A DNA stretch of 64,000 bases from Empedobacter sp036647415. Lineage in GTDB: Bacteria > Bacteroidota > Bacteroidia > Flavobacteriales > Weeksellaceae. The position numbers were made by a program, and so were the translations under genes. Shown here piece by piece: positions 50,909 to 59,353 of this stretch. A model generated the notes under the pieces. It saw only the letters and a list, made by a program, of their open reading frames with translations, did no database searches and had not been told where the DNA came from. Where the stretch lies: assembly GCF_036647415.1 (NCBI RefSeq), contig NZ_JAVXKG010000017.1:1-64000 (forward strand), written 5' to 3'. Each line of letters starts with the position of its first letter. The stretch's first letter is position 1.

Positions 50909-52150
50909 ATGAACGACGTACAGAAAAGAATCATATTACAAAATGCAAATACTTTAGAAGTTTCTAATCTTATTTCATTAATAGAAAAAGGAGAAATTTC
51001 TATAGAAGAATTTAAACAAGCTGGGTTAACAGTAGAAAAAATTCGCCAAATTGAAGGTCAAATAAATCTTGAAGCGGCTAAAGAACGCGCAGCAGCAGAG
51101 ATTGCTAGAAAAGAAGAAGAAGAACGATTAGCTAAATTTAAAATTCAAGAAGAAAAAAATGAATTTCTTAAAAAAGTTGTTCGTAAAAGAGTTACGGTTG
51201 ATGAGATAAGAAATAAAATAAACAATGGATATATCTCATTTGATGATTTAGAAGATGAAGGAATTTCTCAAAGGATAATTAATTCAATCAAATATTATTC
51301 AAACTCTAATCGCGTAACTATTTTTAAGAAAATTGATGATTTACCGCCGATGGAAGAAGGTCGTACAGATGTTTATTTTGTAGGATTACCAGGTTCAGGA
51401 AAATCGACTATGCTCTCAGGTTTATTGAATGTTGCGAATAAAGAAGGTATTCTTTTGCCAGATACTTACAGTAATGATGGAGCAGTTTATCAAACGCAAA
51501 TCGTTTCAGATTTATCAAGGGGTGTTTTACCTAATGCTACCGCTTCGGGTTCATATAACTATGTAGCAATGTCTTTAAATGATGATAATAAAAAGAAACA
51601 TCCATTTAATGTCGTTGAGGTTCCAGGAGAGTTGTATGTTAATATGTTCAACAATGCGAATGTGGACGATTTATTGAAATACATCAAAAATTCTAACAAA
51701 AAGATTTTAATTTTTGTGATTGATTCTTTGGCACATGATACAAATTATGCTGACGCTAAAAGTGCTTTAGATCAAAGTTTAGTTTATGTGAATATTCTTA
51801 ATATGTTCAAAAGTAGCGGAATCTTAAATCAAACTGATGCAGTTTATTTAGTTGCTAATAAATTTGATGCTATAAAAGAAAGTCGATATGATGGAGATAA
51901 TCGTCCGGATGTTGATTTAGCATATGAATTTTTGAATGAAGAATTCAAAAACTTATTAAATAACTGTACGAGTATCAGAGATGAGTCAAAGAATAAATTT
52001 AAAATTAAAGTTTTACCATATTCTATTGGTAAAGTAAGTTATGAATTTATTGTAGAAGATTTTAATCGTAACTATTCTTCAATTGTGCTAAACAATTTGA
52101 TAGAAGATTCTTTTGTTGTAAAAGGAGGAAAATGGAGTTTATTTAATTAA
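50909..52150 (+). CDS. P-loop GTPase-like protein
   Basis: A 413-residue cytosolic protein. Residues 1-140 contain two copies of a short helical motif (ISLIEKGEISIEEFKQAGL and EIRNKINNGYISFDDLEDEG) flanking a charged coiled coil (about 53-90). The P-loop domain follows: Walker A VGLPGSGKSTMLSGLL near 157-172, a G3-like VVEVPGELY near 235 (Glu in place of Asp), and a G4-like VANKFDAI near 314-321 that argues for GTP. It most resembles Ras-like/TRAFAC GTPases, but I cannot assign a subfamily. It is the second candidate NTPase in the operon after the SrfC-type protein. Confidence 0.77.
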   Translation: MNDVQKRIILQNANTLEVSNLISLIEKGEISIEEFKQAGLTVEKIRQIEGQINLEAAKERAAAEIARKEEEERLAKFKIQEEKNEFLKKVVRKRVTVDEIRNKINNGYISFDDLEDEGISQRIINSIKYYSNSNRVTIFKKIDDLPPMEEGRTDVYFVGLPGSGKSTMLSGLLNVANKEGILLPDTYSNDGAVYQTQIVSDLSRGVLPNATASGSYNYVAMSLNDDNKKKHPFNVVEVPGELYVNMFNNANVDDLLKYIKNSNKKILIFVIDSLAHDTNYADAKSALDQSLVYVNILNMFKSSGILNQTDAVYLVANKFDAIKESRYDGDNRPDVDLAYEFLNEEFKNLLNNCTSIRDESKNKFKIKVLPYSIGKVSYEFIVEDFNRNYSSIVLNNLIEDSFVVKGGKWSLFN

Positions 52151-52161
52151 TCTAAAAAACT

Positions 52162-53691
52162 ATGAATCAATTCGGAATAATTATACAAGAAACAACGTCA
52201 GGGTTAAACACACAATACATTTCTTCTGATTTAGATAGTAATAATAGTGAAGTAATCCAAACAACGCAAGACGAAAGAATTTTGGCGACGCAATTAGTCA
52301 ATCAATCAAAATTTTATAGTGTTGAGGTTACAAAATCATACAAAGTATATACTTACGTTAACCCTAATGTTACCGATGAGTTTGGACGTTCTGGTTATTA
52401 TGCAATCAAATTATATTTCAACAATAAGTTTATCAAACCAATTAATCTGATTAGTCTTTTTGATAAAATTGAAGCTAAATATTTAGAACATAAAAACAAT
52501 AATACTTTAGCTGGACAAGATTATACAATAATTCAAAATTTATTGGACGGAACAGAAGTTAAATCATTTCTTTATTTGACAGAGAAAAAACAATTTGTCG
52601 CTTATTTTGATCCAAATAATTTTACAGCTTTAACAGAAAAGTTGAACGATGAAAAGGTTTTTACAATAGAAAAACTCTATGTTTTTGATGTTACAAAATC
52701 ATTAGCAGAAGATCAAGTGAAAGCGTATGGATTAGATTCCTTTAATGATTACAAAACAAAGAAGGCAAACTTTGATAATTCTGACCATATCTTAAGAGAA
52801 ATTACACAAAATAATCTACCAATTGATTTTAGAACAGTTAGTCAAGAAAATTTTAAAATAATTTATCCATCAAGTTTAGCAGGAACGTTAAAATATTCTA
52901 CAACAGAAAAGAAAAATATTCCAGTTGCAGATTTTAATGAATTAAGAAAACCTATTGTAATTTCTAAACCTATCCAACCAAGATCAACTCAACCCAAAAA
53001 AGATAACACACCAATTATTATTGTAGCAATTTTAGGCGTTTTTGCATTGGGAATAGGAGGATATTTCTCATATGATAAATTCTTTAAAGAAAAAGAAGAT
53101 ACTGAAGTTGAAAAAATAAATAATGAAGAAGTAGTGAAAGATAGTAATGTTTTATACGAGCCAACATTTATTATAGTAAAACATAACTCAAAAGATACGA
53201 TTTCTTTTGGAGGGAAAAAAGTGCCAATTAATAATGATTATTATCAAATAGATACTGTTAGCCCAAGTTTGAGAAATTATTATTTCAAAAATAAAGATGA
53301 AAAATCTGTAGAATATTATAAGTCATTTGATGAATTATATAACAAAGGAGAATTAGAAAGGTTAAATAAGGACAATCTTTCAATCTTTTTAAAAAGCAAT
53401 AATATTACAGAAATTCAATGGAATAAAATTGTAGAAGAAGCAAAATATCAAGGTTTAAAATTACCTAATGATAGCGAAACAACTACAACTTCCCCAAAAG
53501 AAAATACATCCGTTGATAACAATGTTAATTCTACAAATAATACAGATAAAGTAACTTCTCCTAAACCTAAAAATAATAATGCGACTGAACCTAAAACAGA
53601 AGTTTCTAAACCAAAGGCTGAAGAAAAGACTAAAACAGTAAAAGAAGTGAAAACCGTAAAAAGCCTTGAACCAAATATAGGTTTACAATAA
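52162..53691 (+). CDS. Single-pass protein with large cytosolic domain and Lys/Pro-rich tail
   Basis: A 509-residue protein of unknown family. Residues 1-270 are a soluble, mixed alpha/beta domain without a signal peptide. Basic residues (QPKKD) precede a single membrane helix at about 284-302. A periplasmic part of about 110 residues follows, including NNITEIQWNKIVEEAKYQGLKLP. The last about 75 residues are low-complexity, rich in Thr, Asn, Lys and Pro. The C-terminus reads SLEPNIGLQ, closely like GLEVNTILQ at the end of the next protein. The gene overlaps the next one by one base (TAATG). Confidence 0.7.
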   Translation: MNQFGIIIQETTSGLNTQYISSDLDSNNSEVIQTTQDERILATQLVNQSKFYSVEVTKSYKVYTYVNPNVTDEFGRSGYYAIKLYFNNKFIKPINLISLFDKIEAKYLEHKNNNTLAGQDYTIIQNLLDGTEVKSFLYLTEKKQFVAYFDPNNFTALTEKLNDEKVFTIEKLYVFDVTKSLAEDQVKAYGLDSFNDYKTKKANFDNSDHILREITQNNLPIDFRTVSQENFKIIYPSSLAGTLKYSTTEKKNIPVADFNELRKPIVISKPIQPRSTQPKKDNTPIIIVAILGVFALGIGGYFSYDKFFKEKEDTEVEKINNEEVVKDSNVLYEPTFIIVKHNSKDTISFGGKKVPINNDYYQIDTVSPSLRNYYFKNKDEKSVEYYKSFDELYNKGELERLNKDNLSIFLKSNNITEIQWNKIVEEAKYQGLKLPNDSETTTTSPKENTSVDNNVNSTNNTDKVTSPKPKNNNATEPKTEVSKPKAEEKTKTVKEVKTVKSLEPNIGLQ

Positions 53692-54131
53692 TGAATAAAC
53701 GAAATTTAATCATATTAGGAAGTGCATTGTTCTCAAGCTTTATTTTTATGTGTGGGATAATGATGATTGATGATGATTCAATTTCAAAAAGAGAAAAAGG
53801 GACAGCAGAAAAGTTTGAAAAGAAAATTGAATTATTAGAAAATCGGGTAAAAGAATTCGAAAAAAAAGAAGAAGTCGAGTTAAAAAAAATTAAAATAAAC
53901 GATTCTATAAAGTCTGCCTTGAAAAAAGATTCAATTTATCAAGAAGAAAAAAAGATTCAATTTAAGAATTCAAGTCCTACTGTTTCTGAGAAAAAAAACA
54001 AAATTATAGAGTCTAAAATAGAAGTCCCTAAACCAAAAGTAATAGAAAAGGTGAAAATCGAAAATTCTATTCCTAAAAAAATAGAGACAGAAAATAAAAG
54101 AGGTTTAGAGGTTAATACAATTTTACAGTAA
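53691..54131 (+). CDS. Small single-pass coiled-coil protein
   Basis: A 146-residue protein with an N-terminal membrane helix (about residues 6-25) after KRN, then a Lys/Glu-rich coiled coil (about 40-90) and a Pro/Lys-rich tail ending GLEVNTILQ. The N-terminal about 12 residues (RNLIILGSA) nearly repeat those of the next gene (RKLIILGSV). The coding DNA there is almost identical too, so the two genes probably share an ancestral duplication. It overlaps both neighbours by one base (TAATG). No family recognised; the likely location is inner membrane with a periplasmic rod. Confidence 0.68.
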   Translation: MNKRNLIILGSALFSSFIFMCGIMMIDDDSISKREKGTAEKFEKKIELLENRVKEFEKKEEVELKKIKINDSIKSALKKDSIYQEEKKIQFKNSSPTVSEKKNKIIESKIEVPKPKVIEKVKIENSIPKKIETENKRGLEVNTILQ

Positions 54132-54826
54132 TGGAAAAAAGAAAATTAATCATATTAGGAAGTGTAATTGTCATCGGTTTGTTATTGATAGGTGGAATTA
54201 CAGTTTTTGAAGGTTCTAGTATTTCGGGACCAGAAATGGTGAATAATAAAGCAGGTTCTAATAAAAATGATTTAGAAAAAAAGATTGAAAATTTCAGAAA
54301 AGATAATTTTCAACCAGAGCAATATTCAACCTTGTTAATGGAAATTAATTCATCAAAAGAACAAGGTTTGATAGAATCTTCATCAGTAATTTATTTAACA
54401 GAAGAATTAAATAGTGTTTACAAAAAACATGTATTTAACAAGGCTGATTATTTCCTTAACCAAGGAAATGGAGATAAAAATACGGTTTTGTCTTATTTGT
54501 CAAGTTTAGAAAAAGCGATAGGAAAGGATGCTAGAATAGATTTTTATAAAACTCAAATCCCGAAATACGATTATTATGCCAATTCGTTTCCTGGGAAAGT
54601 AACATCTTTTACCAATGGAAATCTGGCAAGTTTTTCTACAGGAAAATACACTTCATTGAAAAACGAAGCTGAAAATATGCCTGGATTAGATAATCAATAT
54701 AAGTCAAAAGGAAAATTTACGAGTATCAAATCAAATGCAGTTTCTAAATTGAATTCGTACAAAAGTAGATTTGAAGAATACGACAGAGAAAGAAAGTTAA
54801 ATAGTGTTGAAGTAGAATTTGAATAA
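54131..54826 (+). CDS. Single-pass periplasmic helical protein
   Basis: A 231-residue protein with an N-terminal membrane helix (about residues 6-26), then an almost entirely helical periplasmic domain. The helices carry LEKKIENFRKDNF near the start, a repeat-like central section, and a charged C-terminus. Its N-terminal RKLIILGS is shared with the preceding gene product. It overlaps that gene by one base and is followed two bases later by the last gene of the operon. No known family is apparent. Confidence 0.68.
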   Translation: MEKRKLIILGSVIVIGLLLIGGITVFEGSSISGPEMVNNKAGSNKNDLEKKIENFRKDNFQPEQYSTLLMEINSSKEQGLIESSSVIYLTEELNSVYKKHVFNKADYFLNQGNGDKNTVLSYLSSLEKAIGKDARIDFYKTQIPKYDYYANSFPGKVTSFTNGNLASFSTGKYTSLKNEAENMPGLDNQYKSKGKFTSIKSNAVSKLNSYKSRFEEYDRERKLNSVEVEFE

Positions 54827-54828
54827 TT

Positions 54829-55722
54829 ATGAAAATAAAATACATCTTAATCTTATTACCTTGTATCATTTTTGCTCAAAATAAAAGGGATAAAAGAGAT
54901 AAGAATAAAGTGAAAAATACTGAGATTGTCGAAACAAAAAATGAACAAAAAACTGTAGTTGTAAATTCTAAAGATAAAGAAGAATTAGAAAAACTGAAAG
55001 TCGAAAATAAACAGTTAAAAGATATTTTGACAAAAGTAAATTCAAAATATTTTATTTCAACGTTTAACAATTTTTATTCTGATGATTATTTCAAAACGCA
55101 AGGATTTAAAATTTTAAAGGAAGAAGATAAAAATACGATTAGCCAAGCACAATTAATGGTAGAAAGTATTTTAGCAGCAGAAGATAAGAATTCAGAAATT
55201 TATAAAAGAGCTGAAAAATCAATTGTTTTTACAGATTATCTAAAGGCAATGGATGAAGTTTATACAGATATTCTAAAACAGAAATACGATTCGGTAAAAG
55301 TTTCGTCTGCGATTGCAAGACTACATAATTTACCAACATTTGATAAAACATCAAAAGTAGAAGTAGATAAAAACTCTATAACTGAAGCTTTGGTTAATTA
55401 TAAAGATAATGCGTGTAATGCGACAGAAGTTATAACGAAAGTACAACAAGGGGTTATAAAATCAGGTATTTCTATTGCTACGTTCAAATCGAAGGATTTT
55501 GATAATATTATCGCTAAAAAGAAAACGGAAGAACCAATTATTAAATTTAATGAATTAATGAATGAAGATAAGATGTTCAATCCATTTTTAGTAGATAAGA
55601 TTAATGATGTCAAGAAAAATCCTACATCGTTTAATCAATCCACTTTTATTGAGGAGAAATATTGTCAAGATAAAACGAAACCTTTGGTTGAAGAAGCTAA
55701 GAAAGAAGAATTACCGAAATAA
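54829..55722 (+). CDS. Exported helical protein, last gene of the SrfB/C operon
   Basis: A 297-residue protein with a cleavable signal peptide (residues 1-17, ending IFAQ). A strongly basic stretch (NKRDKRDKNKVKN) follows, then a coiled coil (about 42-70) and a helical domain to the end. Single Cys residues occur near 192 and close to the C-terminus (EEKYCQDK). The predicted location is periplasm. Sequence family not recognised. A good Rho-independent terminator follows (55732-55761), so the operon 41491-55722 ends here. Confidence 0.68.
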   Translation: MKIKYILILLPCIIFAQNKRDKRDKNKVKNTEIVETKNEQKTVVVNSKDKEELEKLKVENKQLKDILTKVNSKYFISTFNNFYSDDYFKTQGFKILKEEDKNTISQAQLMVESILAAEDKNSEIYKRAEKSIVFTDYLKAMDEVYTDILKQKYDSVKVSSAIARLHNLPTFDKTSKVEVDKNSITEALVNYKDNACNATEVITKVQQGVIKSGISIATFKSKDFDNIIAKKKTEEPIIKFNELMNEDKMFNPFLVDKINDVKKNPTSFNQSTFIEEKYCQDKTKPLVEEAKKEELPK

Positions 55723-55731
55723 ATAATACAA

Positions 55732-55761
55732 AAAAGTCTCTCTTATTTTAGAGAGACTTTT
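55732..55761. terminator. Terminator of the SrfB/C operon
   Basis: AAAAGTCTCTCT (55732-55743) pairs with AGAGAGACTTTT (55750-55761), loop TATTTT. The mirrored A/T runs also let it stop the DUF805 gene from the other side. Confidence 0.9.
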
Positions 55762-55763
55762 AA

Positions 55764-56078
55764 TTATCTTTTGGGGTTACTTCCATATTTATTATCGCCA
55801 TCATCACTATTTCCAAAAAGTAAAAATAACCCATAAAAAGGGATTAAGTTAAACCAACCACTGTTACCAATATCGTGACTACGTTTTACAGATTGTGCAA
55901 TCAAAATCCAAAAAAAAGGAAGAAATAATAATCCAAAAAATATAATTATTGGAGAATCATATGGGGATTCAGTAATCATAACTGAATAGGTAATATAAAG
56001 TATTGAGTAGATTAAATTGGTTAACCAATATTCAGTTCTCCTGATACGTCCTTTTAAAGAAAATGGGTTTAAAAACAT
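55764..56078 (-). CDS. DUF805 family membrane protein
   Basis: A 104-residue DUF805 protein. The hallmark start FLNPFSLKGRIRRTEYWLTNL is followed by membrane helices at about 17-37 and 43-65, the conserved QSVKRSHDIGNSGWF loop near 64-78, a third helix, and the usual tail ending SDDGDNKYGSNPKR. The function of the family is unknown. It is the only minus-strand gene inside the accessory block and sits exactly between the two operons, sharing the terminator at 55732-55761. Confidence 0.9.
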   Translation of the reverse strand: MFLNPFSLKGRIRRTEYWLTNLIYSILYITYSVMITESPYDSPIIIFFGLLFLPFFWILIAQSVKRSHDIGNSGWFNLIPFYGLFLLFGNSDDGDNKYGSNPKR

Positions 56079-56154
56079 AGTTAAATTTTATACTGATAAA
56101 TATAAAATAAATTATTTAATTTTAGAGAAAATACAACACTAAATAGACAAAAAT

Positions 56155-57621
56155 ATGCAACCAGATATATTGACGTATAATCAAGTATTTCAGAGTAATA
56201 AACTTGATTTTTTTTCATCATTAACCAATGTTGAAATTTTACATTCAGAGAACAATTATTTATTGTTTTCAGGAGAAGAAACCTTACATGTAAAATGTAA
56301 AATAGATGGAAAAGAATGTATCTTAGTTTGCTTCACAGATCTGAATAAAAATGCTGAAAATAGATACAAAAGTTTAGCAAAAATAATCGGAAATTATAAC
56401 CTTAGTTTTATCCCAAAATTAGAGTTTAAAGAAAATGAAATTAATATCAATGGTAAAACCTCTTCTGTTGTTTTATTAGATGATCAACAATCTATTTCAT
56501 TAGATACTTATTTTGATAATATTTCTTTTTTGCCAGAATTGGTATCAAAACTTCAAAATGATCTAAAAGATTTATCTTCTCAATTAAAAGTAAAGCAATT
56601 TGCACATGGAAATTTAACATTCAAAACAATTAGAGTAAACGCTAATAATGAATTAGTATTGACGTTTTTAGACGATTTATACATTCCAGAGTTTGAGACA
56701 ACTAATATTAATAAAGATTCTTTTGTCAATTTACATAACAAAGACTTGGCGTTTTTTGCAATGATTCTAAGTGCATTAGAAATTGCTAAAACTGATAATT
56801 CAATTCAGTCTAATAATTTAATTTTTACATTTAATTCGCAAGATTTAAATCAAATTGAAAATTCTATTGCTTATTCATTAATCAAGAGTTATGAGAATCA
56901 AGCAGCAAATAATTACCTTGATTTTGAAGCTTTAGTAGAGCCAGAAAAAACAGAAAATCAAGTTTCAAATGATCATAATGCTGAAGATTATCCGGTACAA
57001 AACTCAGTACAAAATTTACCAGAAGATACCCGCTCAGATGAAAAAGTACAGAAAATTGTCATTACATCTTCGCCAACAGGATCAACAGTACGAGATAGTG
57101 AGTACGAAGTTTTTGGCAGAACACCTTATACGTTAGAAATTAAAGAAAGAGATCATCCTTTTCAAATTATTGTTACAGAGAAAAGTAATATCAAAAAAAT
57201 TGATATTTATTATGGAATGAATGATGTTTTTGTTGATTTTAATAACTCAGCAGTGACTAATGAAGTACCAAAACCTAAAGAAGTCGAAGACTCATCTGAA
57301 TATGTAGATACAACTCAACGTTCTGTTTTTTGGTGGTATGTTGGATTGTTATTTGTAGCAATGATTATAGTTATTTTGTACAATAATGCAGTGTTTTCAG
57401 ATTTTTATGTTCGAGATAATTCTGAAGAAGAATCTATGGTTATTGATTCTCTGGCGGCATATGTTGACTCTGCTGCAGCGGTTGTTGATTCTGTAGTCGT
57501 AGATGATTCTACACCTAATCAATATTATTATGATGATTCTGTTGTTGATTCTGCAGTAGCTGAAGTTGATCCTTCAGTTATTCTAGTAGATTCTTCGGTT
57601 TATTATTATGATGGTTACTAA
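56155..57621 (+). CDS. Pseudokinase-PEGA-TM protein
   Basis: A 488-residue protein with no signal peptide. Residues 1-270 look like a degenerate protein-kinase domain. The N-lobe ECILVCFTDLNKNAENRYKSL matches the [VL][KR]CF...RY pattern of one kinase group, but the Lys position is Val. The catalytic loop FAHGNLTFKTIRV (about 149-161) has Asn for the catalytic Asp and no metal-binding Asn. LTFLDDLYIPEF replaces the DYDGM-VP segment. A PEGA domain (about 300-362; SSPTGSTVRDSEYEVFGRTPY) and one membrane helix (about 395-415) follow. The periplasmic tail of about 65 residues has repeated VDS and YYY motifs. It is the first gene of the second operon. Confidence 0.72.
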   Translation: MQPDILTYNQVFQSNKLDFFSSLTNVEILHSENNYLLFSGEETLHVKCKIDGKECILVCFTDLNKNAENRYKSLAKIIGNYNLSFIPKLEFKENEININGKTSSVVLLDDQQSISLDTYFDNISFLPELVSKLQNDLKDLSSQLKVKQFAHGNLTFKTIRVNANNELVLTFLDDLYIPEFETTNINKDSFVNLHNKDLAFFAMILSALEIAKTDNSIQSNNLIFTFNSQDLNQIENSIAYSLIKSYENQAANNYLDFEALVEPEKTENQVSNDHNAEDYPVQNSVQNLPEDTRSDEKVQKIVITSSPTGSTVRDSEYEVFGRTPYTLEIKERDHPFQIIVTEKSNIKKIDIYYGMNDVFVDFNNSAVTNEVPKPKEVEDSSEYVDTTQRSVFWWYVGLLFVAMIIVILYNNAVFSDFYVRDNSEEESMVIDSLAAYVDSAAAVVDSVVVDDSTPNQYYYDDSVVDSAVAEVDPSVILVDSSVYYYDGY

Positions 57622-57634
57622 ATTATAGAACAAG

Positions 57635-58414
57635 ATGAAAATTCAAGTTAATTCTTTTCCAGAAGGAGCAATTATACGAAATGAGAATTTTGATATTATT
57701 GGTAAAACCCCAAATTTTATTGATAAAGAAGATTTTCTAAATCAATCTATAAGTATAAATTACGGTGATGATTCAAAGAAAATGATCATTACAGAAGAAA
57801 CACAGTCTGTTTTTGTAGAATTTGAGAAAATAGAAGAACCAATAATTACAGTTCAACCAGAAGTAGAAACTCAAATTGTTAATCATTCAGTTACAGAAGA
57901 ATCTGTTACAATTCAAACAGAAGAAAAGAGTAAATTTTCAAAAAATAGTTTAATTTGGGTAGCACTTGTTTTGTTTCTCTTAGCGATTGGTGGAGGTGTT
58001 TATTTCTTGTCGAATTCTAAAAGCGAAATTCCTACAATGGATATCCATCAACAATTAACAAGTGAACAATTTAGTAAGATATCAAATGAACAAAAAATTG
58101 AACATTATTTATATTTTGAAGATCAGAAAAATTATCAATACTTAAAATCACTTTTTGATTTAACTAATTTACATTATTGGGAAGTTGACGGAATTACAGA
58201 AACGATGTTAAATACAGCATTTTATAATGGTTCTGCCAAGATCCAAGATCCAAAAAATGAAATTCTTTCAATTAGTAAAGAAGGTGAATTTTATAAAGTA
58301 GATTTAAAATATACCTATACAAATAAAGACAATGTCCGTGTAGAACGATTTCCATTTATTTATATTCGATTCAATGAAAATGGGCTAATTAATTACATAG
58401 ACAATAAATTATAA
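57635..58414 (+). CDS. PEGA-TM-NTF2-like protein, paralog 1
   Basis: A 259-residue protein. The N-terminal PEGA domain (about 1-70) starts MKIQVNSFPEGAIIRNENFD. A linker and the basic KSKFSKNS precede a single membrane helix (about 106-126). The C-terminal about 125 residues look like an NTF2-like fold, with an EQKIEHYLYFEDQKNYQYLKSL helix and late strands SISKEGEFYKVDLKYTY. With no signal peptide and basic residues before the helix, the PEGA part should be cytosolic and the NTF2-like part periplasmic. It is clearly a tandem duplicate of the next gene. Confidence 0.75.
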   Translation: MKIQVNSFPEGAIIRNENFDIIGKTPNFIDKEDFLNQSISINYGDDSKKMIITEETQSVFVEFEKIEEPIITVQPEVETQIVNHSVTEESVTIQTEEKSKFSKNSLIWVALVLFLLAIGGGVYFLSNSKSEIPTMDIHQQLTSEQFSKISNEQKIEHYLYFEDQKNYQYLKSLFDLTNLHYWEVDGITETMLNTAFYNGSAKIQDPKNEILSISKEGEFYKVDLKYTYTNKDNVRVERFPFIYIRFNENGLINYIDNKL

Positions 58415-58421
58415 ACTAAAC

Positions 58422-59333
58422 ATGAAAATTAGTATAAATTCTGTTCCAGAAGGAGCAATTGTAAGGAATCAAAATTTTGATAAAATAGGAAAAACGCCTT
58501 TTGAAATTGATAAAGAGGATTACTTAGGACAAAAGATTTTCATTAATTATGACGGAATAATCAAAGAATTTGTCATTAATGAAAACACCAACTTTATTGA
58601 AGAATCTTTTAGAAAAACAAGTATTCAAAATGAAGAAGAAGTTTATACCAATGATAGTTCAACAATTGATTCGTTAAATCCAAATACCCCATCATCTAAC
58701 AACAAATTGTATATGATCGGTGGAGTTGTAGCCTTATTATTTTTATTAGGTGCAGGTTATTGGTTTTTAAAATCTGATAAAAAAGAACAACCAATTTCTG
58801 TTTCTCAAGAACAAATACAAGATTCTATATCAACTCAACCAATGGAAAATTCGGTAGAATTTCCTGATCAGAATGAAACGAAAACGGAAGCAAAAAAAAA
58901 AGAGGTAAAAACTCCAGAATTTGCAAAGAAAGTTGAAATAGAAAAACCAATTGTGGTTAATGAAGCTCCTGTCAAAAAAGAAGTTTCGTTTTCCGAAGAT
59001 CAAGCAAAAGCAATTCTTCAAAAATCTATTTCTTTTGAGAATAATAAAAATGGAAATGGTTTGAGTGATTTATTTTCTTCAAAAATTTCAAGATATAAAA
59101 CGAAAAATAACCTTTCAAAAAGTCAATTAAAATCGATTTACAACGATTGGTGGTCGAGTATAACGTATGAAGAAAAAGAAATTTCTTCGATTAATAAAAT
59201 TGCTGATAATACCTATAAAGTAAAGATTAATCACAACTATCAGGTTGATGGTGGAAGCGAAAAAAATGTGATTTATTACGGTATTTATAAATTTGATAAA
59301 AATGGTAAAATCACAGAATTATACATTGATTAA
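58422..59333 (+). CDS. PEGA-TM-NTF2-like protein, paralog 2
   Basis: A 303-residue relative of the preceding product. The PEGA domain (MKISINSVPEGAIVRNQNFD...IGKTPFEIDKEDY) aligns along its length with paralog 1, including IDKEDxLxQ. The membrane helix lies at about 102-120. A longer Lys/Glu/Pro-rich periplasmic linker (about 125-185) reaches an NTF2-like C-terminal domain (about 190-303) with DDWW-like NDWWSSITYEEKEISS. The topology is probably the same: PEGA inside, NTF2-like domain in the periplasm, on a longer stalk. The gene follows its paralog by seven bases. Confidence 0.75.
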   Translation: MKISINSVPEGAIVRNQNFDKIGKTPFEIDKEDYLGQKIFINYDGIIKEFVINENTNFIEESFRKTSIQNEEEVYTNDSSTIDSLNPNTPSSNNKLYMIGGVVALLFLLGAGYWFLKSDKKEQPISVSQEQIQDSISTQPMENSVEFPDQNETKTEAKKKEVKTPEFAKKVEIEKPIVVNEAPVKKEVSFSEDQAKAILQKSISFENNKNGNGLSDLFSSKISRYKTKNNLSKSQLKSIYNDWWSSITYEEKEISSINKIADNTYKVKINHNYQVDGGSEKNVIYYGIYKFDKNGKITELYID

Positions 59334-59353
59334 CAAAATAACACAATAAACTT

